Assembly: GCF_014269285.1 (NCBI RefSeq)
Contig: NZ_JACOAF010000044.1
Span: 124,001-188,000, forward strand
DNA length: 64,000 nucleotides
Origin: Rufibacter sediminis
Lineage (GTDB): Bacteria > Bacteroidota > Bacteroidia > Cytophagales > Hymenobacteraceae
Reading direction: 5' to 3'
This document shows positions 33,665 to 42,221 of the stretch, piece by piece (position 1 is the stretch's first letter; every line of letters starts with the position of its first letter). The notes beneath the pieces are model-generated. The model saw only the letters and a list, made by a program, of their open reading frames with translations, was not told the origin of the DNA and searched no databases. The position numbers were made by a program, and so were the translations under genes.

Positions 33665-33859
33665 ATGAAAACAGGAACTGTTAAATTCTTCAACGAATCC
33701 AAAGGCTACGGCTTTATCACAGAAGAAGCCACCAATGAGGATTTCTTTGTACACATTACAGGCCTCAACGGTATCCAGATCCAACAGCACGACAAAGTGG
33801 AGTTCGACACCAAAGAAGGAAAAAAAGGCATCAACGCGGTTAACGTGAAGAAAATCTAA
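33665..33859 (+). CDS. Cold-shock protein (CspA family)
   Basis: A 64-residue single cold-shock domain that binds single-stranded RNA/DNA. RNP1-like KGYGFIT and RNP2-like DFFVHIT are present, with the Lys/aromatic N-terminus GTVKFFNESKGYG. Such proteins act as RNA chaperones. The AT-rich 110-base region upstream may contain a temperature-sensitive leader, but no structure can be stated by eye. A perfect terminator follows. Monocistronic. Confidence 0.95.
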   Translation: MKTGTVKFFNESKGYGFITEEATNEDFFVHITGLNGIQIQQHDKVEFDTKEGKKGINAVNVKKI

Positions 33860-33895
33860 TACTTCTACGCTTCATACTCATTTTGCATTCTCATC

Positions 33896-33925
33896 AAAAA
33901 AAGCCCCTACCATAGGGGCTTTTTT
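33896..33925. terminator. Terminator of the cold-shock gene
   Basis: AAAAAAAGCCCCTA and its inverse TAGGGGCTTTTTT (overlapping CCAT loop), 36 bases after the stop. It has A- and T-runs on both sides. Confidence 0.9.
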
Positions 33926-33972
33926 CATTGGTAGATTTTAAAGCGTAACTTCCACTTTCTATTTCAACACCC

Positions 33973-34818
33973 GTGAAGCAGTTCCTGGCCCTTATCCGGT
34001 TTCCCAATCTTGTCATTATGCTGCTGGCGCAGCTGATGGTGCGCAAGTTCCTGGTGTTTCCGGAGCGCTCATTTCTGGAGGCGCTTTCGTGGCCGTTTGC
34101 CATTTTGGTAATCGCGACGCTCTGCATTGCCGCCGCCGGGTACATCATCAATGATTATTACGATGTCAAAATAGACCGCATCAACAAACCGGAGCGGGTA
34201 GTGGTGGGCAAATCGCTAACCAGGCGCAAAGCCATGATGATTCACCTCTACCTGTCGGCGGCCGGTGTGTTGCTGGGCATGTTGCTGGGCTGGCGCATCG
34301 GGTTGGTGCTCATGGGCGTGGCCTTGCTTTTGTGGGGCTATTCGGCCCAGTTCAAGAAGCGCCCGTTCGTGGGCAACTTCACCATCGCGCTGCTATCGGC
34401 GGTGATGGTGCTGGTGGTACCATTGCAGGCGGGGCAACCCTCGCTGGCGGCCTGGGCCTATGGCGTGTTCGCCTTTCTTATCTCGCTCGTGCGCGAAATC
34501 ATCAAAGACATGGAAGACGTGCAGGGCGATGCCTCTTTCCGGTGCCGTACCCTGCCCATTGTCTTAGGGCTGCCCCAGACCAAATGGATTCTGTATTTGC
34601 TGGTGGTGTTGTTCCTGGTGTATACCGGCTTCATCATGCTGCAGCGCCTGCACGAGCCTTTGTTTATCGTATATCTCTTCTTGGGCGTGGTATTGCCTAC
34701 GCTGGTGCTGGTGCGGCAGATTTTCTTCGCCGATCGGAAAAAGGAATACGCGCAACTAAGCTGGCTTTGCAAGGCCATTATGCTGGCCGGAATCTGCTCC
34801 ATGATGGTGCTCCGTTAA
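33973..34818 (+). CDS. UbiA-family prenyltransferase
   Basis: 281 residues, about eight to nine transmembrane helices. The first Mg/diphosphate motif is N60-D-Y-Y-D64 (AGYIINDYYDVKID), the second is around REIIKDMEDVQGD. Length and RINKPERVVVGKSL resemble Bacteroidota geranylgeranylglycerol-phosphate geranylgeranyltransferase-like proteins, but related family members make quinones or heme precursors, so the substrate is not certain. The start is GTG at 33973; no ATG occurs until well within the first helix. No neighbouring gene identifies the pathway. Confidence 0.85.
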   Translation: MKQFLALIRFPNLVIMLLAQLMVRKFLVFPERSFLEALSWPFAILVIATLCIAAAGYIINDYYDVKIDRINKPERVVVGKSLTRRKAMMIHLYLSAAGVLLGMLLGWRIGLVLMGVALLLWGYSAQFKKRPFVGNFTIALLSAVMVLVVPLQAGQPSLAAWAYGVFAFLISLVREIIKDMEDVQGDASFRCRTLPIVLGLPQTKWILYLLVVLFLVYTGFIMLQRLHEPLFIVYLFLGVVLPTLVLVRQIFFADRKKEYAQLSWLCKAIMLAGICSMMVLR

Positions 34819-34844
34819 GCGTATGTGCCCAGAAATGGAGGCAT

Positions 34845-34882
34845 GCGTTTTTATGCCGTTTTCCTTAAAACAAGCCAGAAAC
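34845..34882. repeat. Interspersed palindrome, copy 17
   Basis: GCGTTTTTATGCCGTTTT, CCTT, AAAACAAGCCAGAAACA. It lies between ubiA and porZ, 27 bases after the ubiA stop. Confidence 0.6.
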
Positions 34883-34907
34883 AACCTGAATCTGTGTAAC
34901 TTTGAAT

Positions 34908-37229
34908 ATGATGCCCTCCCGTGTATGTAGGTGGTTAACCGTGCTGGTCGCATGGCTGGCAGTGGGTACGCTGACCCAGGCGCAGACAGGTCAGTTGCCG
35001 CTGGGCGGATGGCAGGTACATGTCCCCAACCATCGGGCGAAAGCCGTGGCCGAAACGCCCACCTCGGTGTACTGTGCCACCGAAGACGGCTTCTTCCGGT
35101 ACATCAAAGAAGAGAACACGCTCCAGAAACTTTCCCGCACTGACGGGTTCAGTGATGTGAACCTGAGCACCCTCCGCTATGATTCGGCCTCGGCCACGCT
35201 GGTCGTCGCCTACGAAAACACCAACCTGGACCTGTTGAGGGACGGGAAAGTTTATAAGCTAACCGAGCTCCTGCGCAAGCCCATGACGGGCGCTAAGACC
35301 ATCCACCATCTCGCTACCCACAACAAAAATGCCTATGTGTCCACGTCCTTCGGGCTGGTGGTGGTAGATCTGGTCAAGCTGGAAATCAAAGACACGTACA
35401 GCAACCTGGGTGCGCAAGGGGAAGCTTTGCAGGTCTATGCCTCTACTGTGTTGAAGGACAGTTTGTACATTGTTTCCTCGGGCGGCGTGATGGCCGCTAA
35501 CCTCAACCATCCCAATCTCCTGGATTATAGAAGCTGGCGCCGGTTTGGGATTGTTGAGGGAATTCCTTTCGGGGTTAACCCAGATGCGTTAAAGACGATT
35601 TCCGCTTTTCAGGGCGGTGTGTACCTGGGTGTGAACGGGAATGGCGTTTACCGTTTCAATGGCGTTTCCTGGAACAAAGCCGATTTCTCCACGCAAGACC
35701 ACCAATTCCGGTCCATGGAAACCAACGGCAAACGACTGCTGGTGACCGGCAGTCAGGAAGTGCTGGAAGTCTCAATCACCGGACAAGCCAATCGTGTTAC
35801 GCAGCCATTGTTCCAGGAGCTACGCATGGCCATTCCCGCCAGAAGCGGCGGCATCTGGGCAGCCAGCTACGAGAGAGGCTTGGTACAGCTAACTTCCTCC
35901 GGCCAGGCAATTTCCCTGGTGCCCAACGGCCCAGCCTTCGTGGATGTCTTTGGCGTGTACGCCGAGCGCGGCCTGTTTACCGTGCTGGGCGGAGGCTATA
36001 GCCAAGGCTATATGCAACGTTCCTCGGCGGCGGGGTTCTACCAGTACCAGAACGGGCAGTGGACCAGCTACAACTTTGCCAGCGGTGGGCAGTTCCCGGC
36101 CCACGTCCGCGACCTGGTGATGGCCCGTCGTAACCCCGTAAACGGAAAACTCTACATTGCCAGCTACGGCGCCGGTTTGCTGGAATGGGACGGCCTGAAT
36201 CAGGTAAAACTCTACAACAACACCAACAGCCCTTTGCTCAGTGCCATAGACGCCAATGACCGCAATTTCATCCGGGTGCCGGGCATTGCCATTGATGCCG
36301 CCGGAAGCGTGTGGGTGACCAACCGGAACCAGTTCGCCAACTCCCCGGGTCTATTTGAGCTGAAAACGGATGGCACCTGGAAAGCGCATCCCTTCAACGG
36401 GTACAGTTTAGGCAGTGGTTTAGACAAAGTGGTGGTAGACGACAGCGGCTACAAATGGGTTACCCTGAGTACCAACGGCACCGATGCCGGCATGATGGTC
36501 TACGATGACCTCACCACGCAATATGCCTATATTGGCGGGGCAGGGCAGGGTGGTTTGCCCGGCAAACAAGTCTTTACCCTGGCCGTTGATTTGCAGGGGG
36601 AAATCTGGGCCGGTACCAACAACGGAGTGGCGGTCTTCAGCAGTACCCCAGATATTTTTACTTCTACTTACGCCGGGGCGTATCTGCCCATTTATGAGCG
36701 GCGGCCTTTGCTGCAAGGGCAGGTCATCAGAAGCATTGCCGTAGACGGAGGCAACCGGAAATGGATTGGCACCGACACCGGGCTTTGGCTTTTCAATGAA
36801 ACCGGCGAGCAGATGCTCCATAACTTCACTACCAGAAACAGTCCTTTGCCTTCCGATAAAATCCTGGACGTTTCGGTGGACCACGCCACCGGGGAAGTCC
36901 TGATTGGTACCGAGGGCGGAATTGCGGTGTTCAGGGGCGCAGCCACCCGCACCGAGGCCGTGAATAAAAACTGCCTCCAGGTGTTTCCCAACCCGGTGCG
37001 GCCCGGCTTCACCGGTACCATCGGGATTTCCGGGGTGCCAGACAATGGCTGGGTCAAGATCACCGATGCCGCTGGTTTTCTGGTCTTCGAAGGGAAATCT
37101 GCGGGGGGCACCTTCGCCTGGCACGGCCGCGATTACAACGGCCGGAAAGCCAAGCCGGGCGTGTACCTGGTGCTGGCCTCCTCCGCTGACGGAACGCAGA
37201 CCTGCATGACGAAAGTAGCCGTTCAGTAA
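34908..37229 (+). CDS. porZ: Type IX secretion system attachment-complex protein PorZ
   Basis: 773 residues. Signal peptide to about residue 26 (LTQAQ), then two seven-blade-type beta-propellers (N-terminal signature GGWQVHVPNHRAKAVAE...VYCATEDGFFRY...GFSDVNLSTLRYDSASATL, cut here for length) and a C-terminal T9SS-like domain (LQVFPNPVRPGFTGTI...GVYLVLA). PorZ is part of the outer-membrane sortase complex (PorU, PorV, PorQ, PorZ) that cleaves and attaches T9SS cargo such as the two giant proteins in this window. The start is set at ATG 34908 (or 34911): the upstream TTG overlaps a TAACTTTG element. It is followed by recO. Confidence 0.88.
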   Translation: MMPSRVCRWLTVLVAWLAVGTLTQAQTGQLPLGGWQVHVPNHRAKAVAETPTSVYCATEDGFFRYIKEENTLQKLSRTDGFSDVNLSTLRYDSASATLVVAYENTNLDLLRDGKVYKLTELLRKPMTGAKTIHHLATHNKNAYVSTSFGLVVVDLVKLEIKDTYSNLGAQGEALQVYASTVLKDSLYIVSSGGVMAANLNHPNLLDYRSWRRFGIVEGIPFGVNPDALKTISAFQGGVYLGVNGNGVYRFNGVSWNKADFSTQDHQFRSMETNGKRLLVTGSQEVLEVSITGQANRVTQPLFQELRMAIPARSGGIWAASYERGLVQLTSSGQAISLVPNGPAFVDVFGVYAERGLFTVLGGGYSQGYMQRSSAAGFYQYQNGQWTSYNFASGGQFPAHVRDLVMARRNPVNGKLYIASYGAGLLEWDGLNQVKLYNNTNSPLLSAIDANDRNFIRVPGIAIDAAGSVWVTNRNQFANSPGLFELKTDGTWKAHPFNGYSLGSGLDKVVVDDSGYKWVTLSTNGTDAGMMVYDDLTTQYAYIGGAGQGGLPGKQVFTLAVDLQGEIWAGTNNGVAVFSSTPDIFTSTYAGAYLPIYERRPLLQGQVIRSIAVDGGNRKWIGTDTGLWLFNETGEQMLHNFTTRNSPLPSDKILDVSVDHATGEVLIGTEGGIAVFRGAATRTEAVNKNCLQVFPNPVRPGFTGTIGISGVPDNGWVKITDAAGFLVFEGKSAGGTFAWHGRDYNGRKAKPGVYLVLASSADGTQTCMTKVAVQ

Positions 37230-37323
37230 CCGGTTGCGTGCGCTGGCGTTCCCATTGGATGCTGAAGCAAGTATCATGAACGGGTGAGCCCACGTACAAG
37301 CAAATTGAAATCAAACTCCTGCT

Positions 37324-38034
37324 ATGCTGGTAAAAACGCGGGGCATTGTCCTGAACTTCATCAAATTCAAAGAGTCTTCCATCATAGTACGTATTTACAC
37401 CGAGGAGTTGGGGCTGCAGAGCTACATTGTGAACAGCGTCCGGAAGAAGGGGAGTGCCTCGCGTATTGCCTTGTTTCAGCCGTTCACCCTGCTGGACATG
37501 GTCGTGTATCCTCCGGGGAAAAGCGGACTTACCCGGATCTCAGAATACAAGTGCAGCCATCCTTTTATGACCGTCCCGTATGATATCCGGAAGAGCAGTA
37601 TCCTGCTGTTTCTTTCCGAGATGGTCTCCAGAACGGTGCGCGAGGAGGAAGAGAACCGACCGCTGTTTGCCTTTCTGCACAACGCCATCCTGCTGTTTGA
37701 CGAGCTCCAGACCGGTTTCGAGAATTTCCACCTGGCTTTCCTGATCCAGCTGGCCAACTACCTGGGGTTTGGGGTTCCGTCAGCAGAGGAGGTGATTACG
37801 CAGGTGGCTTTTGAGATGGGCGGTTCGGCCGCTCTGGGAAATAACCTCATGCAGTTGCAACAGTTGGAGCCTTACCTGAAAGAAGTCATCAAAGATGCTG
37901 AAAGCGCCAAACTGCCGAACGGGAAAGTGCGCCGTGAACTGCTGCAGTTGCTGGTGCGCTATTTTCAGCTGCACGTAGACCAGTTGGGGGAAATCAAATC
38001 GCTATCCGTGCTGTCAGAGGTATTGAGTGAATAG
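37324..38034 (+). CDS. recO: DNA repair protein RecO
   Basis: 236 residues. An N-terminal OB fold (MLVKTRGIVLNFIKFKESSIIVRIYT in part: TRGIVLNFIKFKESS) and an alpha-helical C-terminal part (QTGFENFHLAFLIQLANYLGF). RecO with RecF and RecR loads RecA onto single-stranded DNA during gap repair. In this Bacteroidota form no zinc-binding Cys cluster is seen. It starts 94 bases after porZ on the same strand with no terminator between, so the two may be co-transcribed. Confidence 0.92.
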   Translation: MLVKTRGIVLNFIKFKESSIIVRIYTEELGLQSYIVNSVRKKGSASRIALFQPFTLLDMVVYPPGKSGLTRISEYKCSHPFMTVPYDIRKSSILLFLSEMVSRTVREEEENRPLFAFLHNAILLFDELQTGFENFHLAFLIQLANYLGFGVPSAEEVITQVAFEMGGSAALGNNLMQLQQLEPYLKEVIKDAESAKLPNGKVRRELLQLLVRYFQLHVDQLGEIKSLSVLSEVLSE

Positions 38035-38060
38035 ACACCGAACTTTCCTGCAAGGTGGCC

Positions 38061-38100
38061 GCTGTTTTAGGGGCGTTTTTCAGAAAACAAGCCAAAAGAA
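38061..38100. repeat. Interspersed palindrome, copy 18
   Basis: GCTGTTTTAGGGGCGTTTT, TCAG, AAAACAAGCCAAAAGA. Its right edge merges into the A-run of the following terminator. Confidence 0.6.
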
Positions 38101-38131
38101 AAGGCCTTCCAAACGGAAGGCCTTTTCTTTT
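38094..38131. terminator. Bidirectional terminator between recO and the FKBP operon
   Basis: Perfect 17-bp arms AAAAGAAAAGGCCTTCC and inverse, loop AAAC, with T-rich ends on both strands between convergent genes. Confidence 0.93.
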
Positions 38132-38151
38132 ACTGTAAAACTCGACAACTG

Positions 38152-38673
38152 TTAGAAGTTTAAGAGGTGTACTTCAAACATAATAGGCGTGTTAGAGGGC
38201 ACCGGTCCATTTCCGTACAGACCATAAGCCAAACGAGACGGAATGAGCAGTAACGCTTTTTCACCTTTTTGCATCAGGGTTAAACCTTCATCCCATCCGG
38301 GAATCACTTGTCTTTGGCCAAGTACAAACTTGAAGGTCTGTCCCCGGTCATGGGAAGAATCAAATTTCTGACCGTTCTGAATAAACCTCCCGATATAGGT
38401 TACTTCTACTTGCTGGCCAGCTTTAGGCTTTTCGCCAGCACCTGCCTCCTTTACCACGTGGTAAAGGCCAGAAGGCGTTTTGGTGAAATTAGTGATGTTG
38501 TTATCGGTGAGGTACTTTTGGATCAACGTCTCTTCTGCCGCCGCCTGGGCCGCATGGTCAAAGTTCGCATACGGGTCATATGGATCTTTGTCATTACAGG
38601 AATTGAACACGAAAAGCACACAAAGTGCCAGTAGCCACTGCCACGGAGAGTTTCTTTTCACTAACTTTTGCAT
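38152..38673 (-). CDS. FKBP-type peptidyl-prolyl isomerase lipoprotein (short)
   Basis: 173 residues. A hydrophobic signal with lipobox (VLFVFNSCND) marks a lipoprotein, then an FKBP domain (~75-173): KAGQQVEVTYIGRFIQNGQKFDSS, FVLGQRQVIPGWDEGLTLM, RLAYGLYGNGPVPSNTPIMFEVHLL. The conserved Trp/Ile of VIPGW and Tyr of the flap support activity in catalysing proline isomerisation on exported proteins. The start at MQKLVKRNSPW gives a normal signal peptide. It is the third gene of DHH-FKBP-FKBP, 13 bases after the longer paralogue. Confidence 0.9.
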   Translation of the reverse strand: MQKLVKRNSPWQWLLALCVLFVFNSCNDKDPYDPYANFDHAAQAAAEETLIQKYLTDNNITNFTKTPSGLYHVVKEAGAGEKPKAGQQVEVTYIGRFIQNGQKFDSSHDRGQTFKFVLGQRQVIPGWDEGLTLMQKGEKALLLIPSRLAYGLYGNGPVPSNTPIMFEVHLLNF

Positions 38674-38686
38674 AATAAAGTAAGGT

Positions 38687-39691
38687 TTATAAGCCTGGAG
38701 CTCCCGGACCAGCTGGGCCAGCAGGAGCAGCCGGGGCATCTTTGATGTCCACTAGTTCCACGTCAAACCGCAGGATGGAGTTAGCGGGTAACTCAGCACC
38801 GCGGGCCATAGAGCCATATCCCTGAGGAGAAGGAATCAACAAGGTGCCTTTGCTGCCTTTGTTGAATTGCTTGATGCCGTCTTCCCAGCCTTTGATCACT
38901 TGGTTCTGACCTAACGGGAATTCAATGGGGTTGCCACCGTTAGATTTGTCTGAAGAGTCAAACTCTTTTCCGTTCAGCAGGGTGCCTTTGTATTTCACGC
39001 TTACCACTTTACCGTCAGTAGCGTTAGGGCCGGTACCTGGCTGGGTGATCACGTAGTACACGCCGGAAGGAGTTTTCTGCACTTGCAGGTTGTTTTTCTT
39101 CACGTACTCCTGAATCAGTTTATCGTCAACAGGAGCTTGCTTTGCCGCGCGGGCTTCCATTTCTTTCTTCTGACGCTCCATCATCTGAGGATAGTCGGCC
39201 ATGGCTTCCTGCTCAGTCTGCAAATTGATCGCTTTCACGAAGAAGGTCAGGAAACTGCCTTTCTCAATGAAGGGAGGAAGTGGGCTTCTGAAGGTTTTCG
39301 CGAACAGCGTGTCGGCGTTGATTCTGAACACGGCGCTGTCGCCTTTGTCCAGCATCAGGAACGCTTCTTCAATGCTGCCTTTGTTTGGCGACTCCACCAT
39401 TTTGATCTGGATGGGCATGGCGTTGTCTTTGGTGCTGAACAACAAAGAATCTTTGGCGTTGCGGTACTCCATCTCAAAGCTCATCACTTTGTCAAGCTTG
39501 GCTTTGTAAGCGGCAGAGTCAGTTTTGGTAGCGTCTTTGAGTTCGTATTCTCCCTCTTTGCTTTGTGAGTAGAGTTTATATTCTAACCCAGAAGGGGCTT
39601 TCACAAACTCATCCTTGCCCAGGTTTTTGCAAGAGTAAGAGCCAAGAGCCACTGCCATGGCAGGCAGCAGGTACAATGATTTTTTAAACAT
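38687..39691 (-). CDS. FKBP-type peptidyl-prolyl isomerase lipoprotein (long, two FKBP-like halves)
   Basis: 334 residues. Lipobox ALGSYSCKN near residue 21. Residues ~30-165 resemble a degenerate FKBP domain (no GW motif; AMPIQIKMVESPNKGSIEEA), followed by a helical linker and a canonical FKBP domain (~205-318; VVSVKYKGTLLNGKEFDSS, FPLGQNQVIKGWEDGI, GYGSMARGAELPANSILRFDV). A flexible Pro/Ala/Gly tail (APAAPAGPAGPGAPG) ends it. It probably acts in the periplasm as chaperone and isomerase. It sits 33 bases after the DHH gene and 13 before the shorter FKBP. Confidence 0.9.
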   Translation of the reverse strand: MFKKSLYLLPAMAVALGSYSCKNLGKDEFVKAPSGLEYKLYSQSKEGEYELKDATKTDSAAYKAKLDKVMSFEMEYRNAKDSLLFSTKDNAMPIQIKMVESPNKGSIEEAFLMLDKGDSAVFRINADTLFAKTFRSPLPPFIEKGSFLTFFVKAINLQTEQEAMADYPQMMERQKKEMEARAAKQAPVDDKLIQEYVKKNNLQVQKTPSGVYYVITQPGTGPNATDGKVVSVKYKGTLLNGKEFDSSDKSNGGNPIEFPLGQNQVIKGWEDGIKQFNKGSKGTLLIPSPQGYGSMARGAELPANSILRFDVELVDIKDAPAAPAGPAGPGAPGL

Positions 39692-39724
39692 CGGTTTTAG
39701 GTTAATTAAGCGTCTTTTATGGGT

Positions 39725-40735
39725 TTAGTTGACCAGTTGTTCCGCGTACTGCGGTAATAGATTCACAAATTTATCCACGGTTTCGTTCAGGGAAACGTAG
39801 GAGATGCCGCCCGCGGCGTTTTTGTGCCCGCCACCGTTGAAATGCGCCCGCGCGAACTCATTCACCGAGATGTCACCCACTGACCGGAAAGAGATTTTCA
39901 CGGCCTCCTGGCGCTCAATGAACAGGGCGGCGAAGCGCACGCCTTCAATGGAAAGGGCAAAGTTCACCAATCCTTCGGTGTCGCCGGTCTGGGAGTTGTA
40001 GTCTTTGAGTTCCTCGGCGGTGACGGCAATAAAGGCGGTGTTGAACTCGCGCACCACGGTGAGTTTGTCTTTGAGCACGTAGCCCAAGAACCGAAGACGG
40101 GTCTCAGAGTAGCTGTCATAGATGTTGCGGTGCACCTTGCAGATGTCAATGCCGTTGTGGAGCAGATCAGCGATGATCATGTGCACGTTGCGGGTAGTGC
40201 TGGAGTGCCGGAACGAGCCCGTATCGGTCATGATGCCGGCGTACAGGCATTCGCCTATGGCCACATCTACCAAGGCCTCGTCGCCCATTTCCCGGATGAC
40301 CTCGTACACGATCTCGGCCGTGGCTGCTGCGTTGGTGTCTGAGAAGGTGATGTCGGTGAAGTCCTCGGGCTGGAGGTGGTGGTCAATCAGCACTTTAGTG
40401 CCGGTGGCCTTCTGGATGTAGGGGCCCAGCTCGTTGATGCGGCTGAGGGCACTAAAATCCAGACAGAAAATCACCTCTGCCTCGTTTATAATGGCCTGGG
40501 CCTGGGCATCGGTCCGGGAACTGTACACCAGCACGTCTTCGTTGCCGCTCATCCAGTTCAGGAACGAGGGATAATCTGACGGGGTGATCACCTGAACCTG
40601 GTGCCCTTTTTTCTTAAGGTAGCCGGCCAGTCCCAGTGAAGAACCTAAAGCGTCCGCATCCGGTTTGTGGTGCGTCGTGATCATGATCTTCTTCGGAGAC
40701 TGTAAAAGCTCCTTTAGCGCGTTGATTTGCTGCAT
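39725..40735 (-). CDS. DHH-family phosphoesterase (NrnA-like)
   Basis: 336 residues: DHH domain (~18-190; ITTHHKPDADALGSSLG, IFCLDFSALSRI, VLIDHHLQP) and DHHA1 domain (~230-330; GGGHKNAAGG). These Mn-dependent enzymes degrade nano-RNA and/or 3'-phosphoadenosine 5'-phosphate, some cleave cyclic dinucleotide products. The start at MQQINALKEL is chosen over a frame extended 28 residues upstream into AT-rich promoter sequence. It heads an operon with two FKBP lipoproteins and is divergent from ndk. Confidence 0.9.
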   Translation of the reverse strand: MQQINALKELLQSPKKIMITTHHKPDADALGSSLGLAGYLKKKGHQVQVITPSDYPSFLNWMSGNEDVLVYSSRTDAQAQAIINEAEVIFCLDFSALSRINELGPYIQKATGTKVLIDHHLQPEDFTDITFSDTNAAATAEIVYEVIREMGDEALVDVAIGECLYAGIMTDTGSFRHSSTTRNVHMIIADLLHNGIDICKVHRNIYDSYSETRLRFLGYVLKDKLTVVREFNTAFIAVTAEELKDYNSQTGDTEGLVNFALSIEGVRFAALFIERQEAVKISFRSVGDISVNEFARAHFNGGGHKNAAGGISYVSLNETVDKFVNLLPQYAEQLVN

Positions 40736-40879
40736 TGTATACTCACAGTCCGCTTTAAAAAATAGCGGATACAAGCTGCAAAATTCTAAAGAATTAAAGT
40801 ACAAACCAAATAAAATCAATCAAGTAGCCAACGGGCCGGGAATTTTACCGTACAAAATGGATTTTGGCCCAAAGTGTGC

Positions 40880-40887
40880 TACTTTTG
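40880..40887 (+). promoter_or_regulatory. Candidate -7 element of ndk
   Basis: TACTTTTG is an exact TANNTTTG match 42 bases before the start. A TTTG occurs upstream but with only 13 bases between, so the -33 element is unclear. Confidence 0.45.
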
Positions 40888-40929
40888 CGGGCTCAACTCC
40901 TATTTAAACCGATAACTAAATAAAGAAAA

Positions 40930-41349
40930 ATGGCTGGAAACGTAACGTTCACCATGATTAAACCAGATGCCGTGCAGGACAACCACATTGGCGGTATCAC
41001 TAAAATGATGGAAGAGGCTGGCTTTAGAGTAGTGGCCCTGAAAAAGACCCGTCTTACCGAAGAGCGTGCCGGTCAGTTCTACGAGGTGCACAAAGAGCGC
41101 CCTTTCTACGGTGATCTGGTGAAATACATGAGCTCTGGCCCTATCGTAGCCATGATCCTGGAGAAAGACAACGCCGTTCTGGACTTCCGTACCTTGATTG
41201 GTGCCACCAACCCAGCTCAGGCCGCTGAAGGAACCATCCGGAAAATCTACGCCAAGTCTGTAGAGGCGAACGCCGTGCACGGTTCTGACTCAGACGAGAA
41301 CGCCCAGATTGAAGGCGACTTCTTCTTCGGCGCTGACGAGCGTTTCTAA
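40930..41349 (+). CDS. ndk: Nucleoside-diphosphate kinase
   Basis: 139 residues, complete. It transfers the gamma phosphate between nucleoside di- and triphosphates via phospho-His H117 in the motif [16 protein letters not shown] opens the fold, and [15 protein letters not shown] and [14 protein letters not shown] are the conserved nucleotide-binding loops. It stands alone between a divergent promoter and a strong terminator. Confidence 0.97.
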   Translation: MAGNVTFTMIKPDAVQDNHIGGITKMMEEAGFRVVALKKTRLTEERAGQFYEVHKERPFYGDLVKYMSSGPIVAMILEKDNAVLDFRTLIGATNPAQAAEGTIRKIYAKSVEANAVHGSDSDENAQIEGDFFFGADERF

Positions 41350-41371
41350 GCTCTTTTAGATAAAACATACC

Positions 41372-41405
41372 AAAAACGCCTGGCTGCAAAGCCAGGCGTT
41401 TTTTT
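41372..41405. terminator. Terminator of ndk
   Basis: AAAAACGCCTGGC and GCCAGGCGTTTTT pair over 6 nt, 22 bases after the stop, symmetric enough to serve the convergent DUF4199 gene. Confidence 0.92.
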
Positions 41406-41413
41406 GTGGGTGT

Positions 41414-41449
41414 ATTTTAAGCCTGTTTTATGAAAACAAGGCTTAAAAT
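41414..41449. repeat. Interspersed palindrome, copy 19
   Basis: ATTTTAAGCCTGTTTT, then AT, then GAAAACAAGGCTTAAAAT. The outer arms ATTTTAAGCCT and AGGCTTAAAAT pair perfectly with bases different from the consensus. Confidence 0.75.
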
Positions 41450-41470
41450 GCCCTTGAACTCAAGAATGGA

Positions 41471-41956
41471 CTAATATTCCGCCTTTTCGGGTTGGCCTCC
41501 GGAGTGGTCAAAGGCCATCATGAGAATGTAGCTTGTCATTGCGCCTACGGCCGTACCCAAGATCACCACGGAGCCCAGCACCATCAAGAGCGGCAGCCGG
41601 AAGCCAAAGTAGTCCTGGTTTTGAAGTACCCCGGCATATCCAGGATTGAGGAAGATTGCGTGGAAAAGGATAAAGGCCGCGTAGAGCCCGGCACCTACCA
41701 AGCCCACTAGAAACCCGATGGCCAGCCCCGGGAGGTAAGGGGGATGTCTGTGCAAGGCCTCATAGTTTCGCCTGAAGGTGTTAATCGCCAGCATGATGGC
41801 TATCAGGATGAAGATATTGCTGGCAAAACGAATGATTTCGCTGTTTTGTAAGCCAAGAAGGTTAATTACCAGATAATAGACAATCATTGCCACGGCAGAG
41901 ATGATGCCATACAAAATACCAATGCGCTGGGGTGAAGTTGTTGCCATTGATTCCAT
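41471..41956 (-). CDS. DUF4199 membrane protein
   Basis: 161 residues with four transmembrane segments (~12-32, ~40-60, ~75-103, ~120-147), matching the Bacteroidota-specific DUF4199 family (PQRIGILYGIISAVAMIVYYL, NYEALHRHPPYLPGLAIGFLVG in part). No function is known. Two starts are possible (41956 or MATTSPQ at 41947). It is convergent with ndk. Single gene. Confidence 0.8.
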   Translation of the reverse strand: MESMATTSPQRIGILYGIISAVAMIVYYLVINLLGLQNSEIIRFASNIFILIAIMLAINTFRRNYEALHRHPPYLPGLAIGFLVGLVGAGLYAAFILFHAIFLNPGYAGVLQNQDYFGFRLPLLMVLGSVVILGTAVGAMTSYILMMAFDHSGGQPEKAEY

Positions 41957-42221
41957 TCTTTTGTTGGGGTTTGCAAATACCTAAGGATCTGAACAAGCAC
42001 TTTTTCTGGACGTCGAAAAAGAACGGTGGGCATTGACTAATACGTAGAAATTTATGTTTCGTCAATAAGGGTTGGCGAAAGCAGCGGTCCACCACGGGAA
42101 TCTATGTGGTAACCACCATGCCTGCTGAATTGTTTAGCTCATGATTTTACCCACTGCGTCTTTCCATTTTTGCAGGAAGTAATTTTCTTGTCCTTACATT
42201 GTAAGCTCCTTATGGGTTACT

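Noticed and set aside
34902-34907. TTG start for porZ
   Set aside because: It overlaps a TAACTTTG promoter-like element, and ATG codons follow two codons later with a better signal peptide.
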